Assembly (NCBI GenBank): GCA_964579725.1
Contig: CAZOHG010000073.1
Coordinates: 1-15,926, forward strand
From: CAZOHG01 sp964579725
GTDB taxonomy: Bacteria > Zhuqueibacterota > JdFR-76 > BMS3Abin05
Reading direction: 5' to 3'
DNA: 15,926 bases
Numbering within the stretch: position 1 is the first letter of the stretch; the number at the start of each line of letters is the position of its first letter. The notes under the pieces are model-generated. The model was not told the origin of the DNA and made no database searches. It worked only from the letters and a program-made list of their open reading frames with translations. Position numbers and translations under genes: made by a program. Shown here one piece after another: positions 13,776 to 15,926 of this stretch.

Positions 13776-14529
13776 CCCCAACCAAACACTGGAAGTTGAA
13801 CTCAACATTCAATATTCTTCCAATTTTCGGATCCGCCCCAATACGGACGCCAAACAGGTGACGGTTAAACTGGATTACGACACCGATTACCTGACCTCCG
13901 AGGTCCATTTCGATCGGGAAACCAACCACCTCAACGTGGAATTAACGGGCGAAAGCTGGAAGGACAATTGGTCGGACGACAGCAAGCGTGGTGAGTGCAC
14001 CGTGTACCTGCCTGCGGGAGTACCCATTGATCTGGAAAGCGACAGCAAGGTGGGAGAAATCGATTTTGAACTGGGCGGCTTGTCCCTCAAATTCATCCAT
14101 CTTGAAGTGTTTGCCGGAAGTGTGCAAATCCGATTTCGAAAACCAAACGGCATTGTGTTGGAAGATTTTGACATTTCGGGAAAAGTGGGGGAACTGGATT
14201 TGCAGCAGTTTGGGAACGCCCGTTTTCAAACCGGCGTCATTGAAACGGGAGTTGGTGAAATGGACCTGGATTTGAGTGGAGTTTCGGTGGATTTCCCACA
14301 GGATTTGAACGTGGAATTCAAAATCGGGGATGCCAATATTTTGCTACCTCGTCACAGGCCCATTAAATTGCGCGTGAGCAAACTTTTGTTTCTGACCCAA
14401 ATTGACCTGCCGCCTCAATTTGAAAAACGCGGGAGCGCGTATTTTTTCCGGGCGGAGAAAGGGAGTAAAAATTTGCTCTACGTGAGGGTTTCTGCCGGAC
14501 TTGGGAATTTATCGGTTGATTTTGAGTAG
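13669..14529 (+). CDS. exported DUF4097/toast-rack-type beta-helix protein
   Basis: A 286-residue exported protein. A hydrophobic signal spans about residues 1-24 (MQKMTFLSAAVGIVLFWQAESPA). The mature part is a series of short strands with recurring G-E-I/L/M-D-F/L turns: SKVGEIDFELGG, SGKVGELDLQQFG, TGVGEMDLDLSG and KIGDANILLP, at about 20-60 residue spacing. This is the pattern of DUF4097 and the toast-rack domain, a right-handed beta-helix-like fold often found in envelope-stress or adhesin-like proteins. No catalytic motif is visible. The ATG at 13669 with AAGGGA 8 bases before it fits; the frame could also start at TTG 13645 without benefit. It is followed after 9 bases by a second protein of the same type, so the two are cotranscribed and may pair. 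Confidence 0.82.
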   Translation: MQKMTFLSAAVGIVLFWQAESPAVPLKSEKYAFAINPNQTLEVELNIQYSSNFRIRPNTDAKQVTVKLDYDTDYLTSEVHFDRETNHLNVELTGESWKDNWSDDSKRGECTVYLPAGVPIDLESDSKVGEIDFELGGLSLKFIHLEVFAGSVQIRFRKPNGIVLEDFDISGKVGELDLQQFGNARFQTGVIETGVGEMDLDLSGVSVDFPQDLNVEFKIGDANILLPRHRPIKLRVSKLLFLTQIDLPPQFEKRGSAYFFRAEKGSKNLLYVRVSAGLGNLSVDFE

Positions 14530-14538
14530 AGGCGCCCC

Positions 14539-15585
14539 ATGTCGTTACGTCCCCAAAACTGTTTTTGGCCGGGCCGGAGCCGGACATTGATTGTCGGCCT
14601 GATTCTTTTCGGCTTCTTTTTGCCGAATCTACCGGCACACGGTGCGACGAAAGTAAAAACCATTCACAAGGCGTTTTCTTTTTCACCCAAAGGGCAATTG
14701 CTGCTCAAAATCGGCAATGCCCATTTACGGGTTACGGCGTGGGACTCAGCGAAAATCGACCTTAAAATCACCGAGCAAGCTCGAAACACCTCGCTTGTCA
14801 AGGCCGAGCGGGCGCTGGCCTCTGCGGAGATTGCCACCCGCCTTCAAGGAAAGCGTTTCGTCCTGGAATCCCATCTGCCACAGGGTCATTTCACTCCGCT
14901 GGACGTCTTTACTTCCGCCTTTTGGAAGCAAAAAATTCAGCGTGTGAGTGCTCGTTTTGAGCTGAAAGTGCCCCGATTCAGCGCACTTACGGTGAAGGGA
15001 AAAGACAAAAGAGTGCACATTCGCGGGGTTTCGGGGGAAATCCACGTGACGCTGGACGACGGCGCCGTTACTCTGGAAAATTGCGCGGCACCGCTTCTAA
15101 CGCTGGAAACAGACAACGGGGCAATTCACGTTGAAAACACCGCGGCAGGGAAAGCGGGCAGCAGCCTTCTCTTTTCAACCGGGCAAGGCGACGTAGTCGT
15201 CAAGGAGGGAAATTTTCAAAAAATGGTGGGAAACACCAAAACGGGAGACATCTTGCTCCTGAACGTTCGGGTCGGCACGCTGGACCTTTCCACCCAAACT
15301 GGCAATTTGGAATTGGTGCTCCGTCCGAGTCCGCTGCCGGCCTACCGCTTAGACAGCAGGCTTGGAGACATTTTTCTCTACCTTCCGACGAAATTTTCGG
15401 CACGGTGTGAAGCCTCAACGGACGAGGGTTTGCTGTTTACGGGTGGAAAAATCCCGGTTACCGGCAAGGAGGACGGCGCCCGGTGCCAGACCACGTTGGG
15501 AGACGGAAAGGGGCGCGTCACGCTTCACACCCGCGAAGGGGATATTCGTCTTCAAATCGGAAATACCGGAGGAACCGATTTTTAG
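14539..15585 (+). CDS. exported DUF4097-type beta-helix protein, second copy
   Basis: A 348-residue exported protein beginning with a basic N-terminus and hydrophobic signal (RSRTLIVGLILFGFFLPNLPAHGA, about 13-36). After LLLKIGNAHLRVTAWD (53-68), typical of the start of DUF4097 proteins, short strand-turn repeats follow: IRGVSGEIHVTLDDGAVTLENC, LETDNGAIHVEN, STGQGDVVVKEG, TKTGDILLLNV, STQTGNLELVL, SRLGDIFLYLP and TREGDIRLQIG, each with the G-D/E/A-I-x-L turn. That makes a longer and more regular helix than its neighbour. AGAGG lies 7 bases before the ATG, and only 9 bases separate it from the previous stop, so translation is probably coupled. It is likely a distant paralogue of the gene before it. 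A partner-binding or scaffold role at the envelope is plausible but not shown. Confidence 0.85.
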   Translation: MSLRPQNCFWPGRSRTLIVGLILFGFFLPNLPAHGATKVKTIHKAFSFSPKGQLLLKIGNAHLRVTAWDSAKIDLKITEQARNTSLVKAERALASAEIATRLQGKRFVLESHLPQGHFTPLDVFTSAFWKQKIQRVSARFELKVPRFSALTVKGKDKRVHIRGVSGEIHVTLDDGAVTLENCAAPLLTLETDNGAIHVENTAAGKAGSSLLFSTGQGDVVVKEGNFQKMVGNTKTGDILLLNVRVGTLDLSTQTGNLELVLRPSPLPAYRLDSRLGDIFLYLPTKFSARCEASTDEGLLFTGGKIPVTGKEDGARCQTTLGDGKGRVTLHTREGDIRLQIGNTGGTDF

Positions 15586-15634
15586 ATCACAATAGGCGGA
15601 AAACCATTCAGGCATTTTGGAGCTACGATCATCT

Positions 15635-15643
15635 GAGGAGGAG
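15635..15643 (+). promoter_or_regulatory. Shine-Dalgarno GAGGAGGAG that fixes a TTG start
   Basis: A strong GAGGAGGAG precedes the TTG at 15647. It supports that non-ATG start for the partial lipoprotein gene, whose signal peptide begins there. Confidence 0.7.
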
Positions 15644-15646
15644 ATT

Positions 15647-15926
15647 TTGAAAAGACGTAACCGTCCGTTGGCTTTGGTCGGGTTGTTTTTCACACTTGTT
15701 TTTTTCACGGGGTGTTTCCAATATTCTCAGAAAATCACGCTTCGCTCGGATGGTTCCGGAAGCTTAAGCATTTCGTACAGTGTACCAAAGGGCAAATTGT
15801 TGGAATTAAACGACCCGCGTTTTCCTACCCAGCCGTTTGAAATCCGAGAGGTGATTCGCAAAAATTACACCTCTGAGGTTGTGCACCTGGACACCCTTTT
15901 CGTCGACTCGCGCAGCGATTTGGTTC
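15647..15926 (+). CDS. lipoprotein, N-terminal part (3' end outside window)
   Basis: The first 93 residues of a predicted lipoprotein. The signal has a basic start (KRRNRP), a hydrophobic core ALVGLFFTLVFFTGC and the lipobox FTGC with C23. The mature part begins FQYSQKITLRSDGSGSLSIS, a strand pattern (I-x-L-x-x-D-G-S-G) seen at the start of several bacterial lipoproteins that carry a small beta-rich domain. The start is TTG, chosen because GAGGAGGAG stands just before it and it sits directly before the basic residues of the signal; no ATG occurs in the frame. It lies 61 bases after the second DUF4097-type gene on the same strand, so it probably belongs to the same operon. Family not identified from this fragment. 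Confidence 0.85.
   Translation, partial: MKRRNRPLALVGLFFTLVFFTGCFQYSQKITLRSDGSGSLSISYSVPKGKLLELNDPRFPTQPFEIREVIRKNYTSEVVHLDTLFVDSRSDLV

Noticed and set aside
1..15926. CRISPR array, tRNA genes, insertion sequence or defence island
   Set aside because: No regularly spaced direct repeats, no tRNA-like cloverleaf that I could see, no transposase, nuclease or toxin-like gene in any frame.

Overview
The window looks like chromosomal DNA of a Gram-negative bacterium. It encodes an Omp85-type outer-membrane barrel, several predicted lipoproteins and exported proteins, a DivIVA coiled-coil protein and tightly packed genes. Three intergenic regions carry a TTG-N20-TAnnTTT(G) arrangement, which resembles the -33/-7 promoter type described in Bacteroidota. 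This hints at the Fibrobacteres-Chlorobi-Bacteroidetes superphylum or a neighbouring candidate phylum, but the taxon is an inference and no rRNA or marker gene is present to settle it. I found no tRNA, rRNA, CRISPR array, insertion sequence or phage gene. No stretch over 300 bases lacks a gene; the longest gap is the 240-base divergent intergenic region at 10734-10973.

The window divides at about 10.8 kb. Everything to the left is transcribed leftward (minus strand) and everything to the right is transcribed rightward (plus strand).

Leftward, from the divide: a 318-residue exported protein of unknown function (10733-9777); then a compact housekeeping cluster of yggS (PLP homeostasis), yggT, divIVA, a coiled-coil lipoprotein and a purine nucleoside phosphorylase (9684-6538), with gaps of only 9 to 22 bases; then more loosely spaced genes for an exported ElbB/DJ-1-family protein (6410-5661), a secreted GH36-like (clan GH-D) glycosidase (5512-3224), a secreted GH3 beta-glucosidase/xylosidase (3084-703), and the N-terminal 203 residues of a ClC chloride channel/transporter (609-1) that runs off the left edge. 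The two glycosidases probably act together on oligosaccharides outside the cytoplasm.

Rightward: a lipoprotein with two similar beta-rich halves (10974-11687), a four-helix small membrane protein (11739-12065), a short Omp85-family barrel without POTRA domains (12250-13518), two adjacent exported DUF4097/toast-rack-type beta-helix proteins (13669-14529 and 14539-15585), and the start of another lipoprotein (15647-right edge). This is an envelope-directed gene set with no obvious catalytic member and is the least explained part of the window.

The most interesting points are the divergent control region with a thrice-repeated CAAAGcTTG motif beside both promoters, the signal-peptide-bearing ElbB homologue, the Asn-to-Asp change at the base-specificity position of the nucleoside phosphorylase, and the rightward envelope module.
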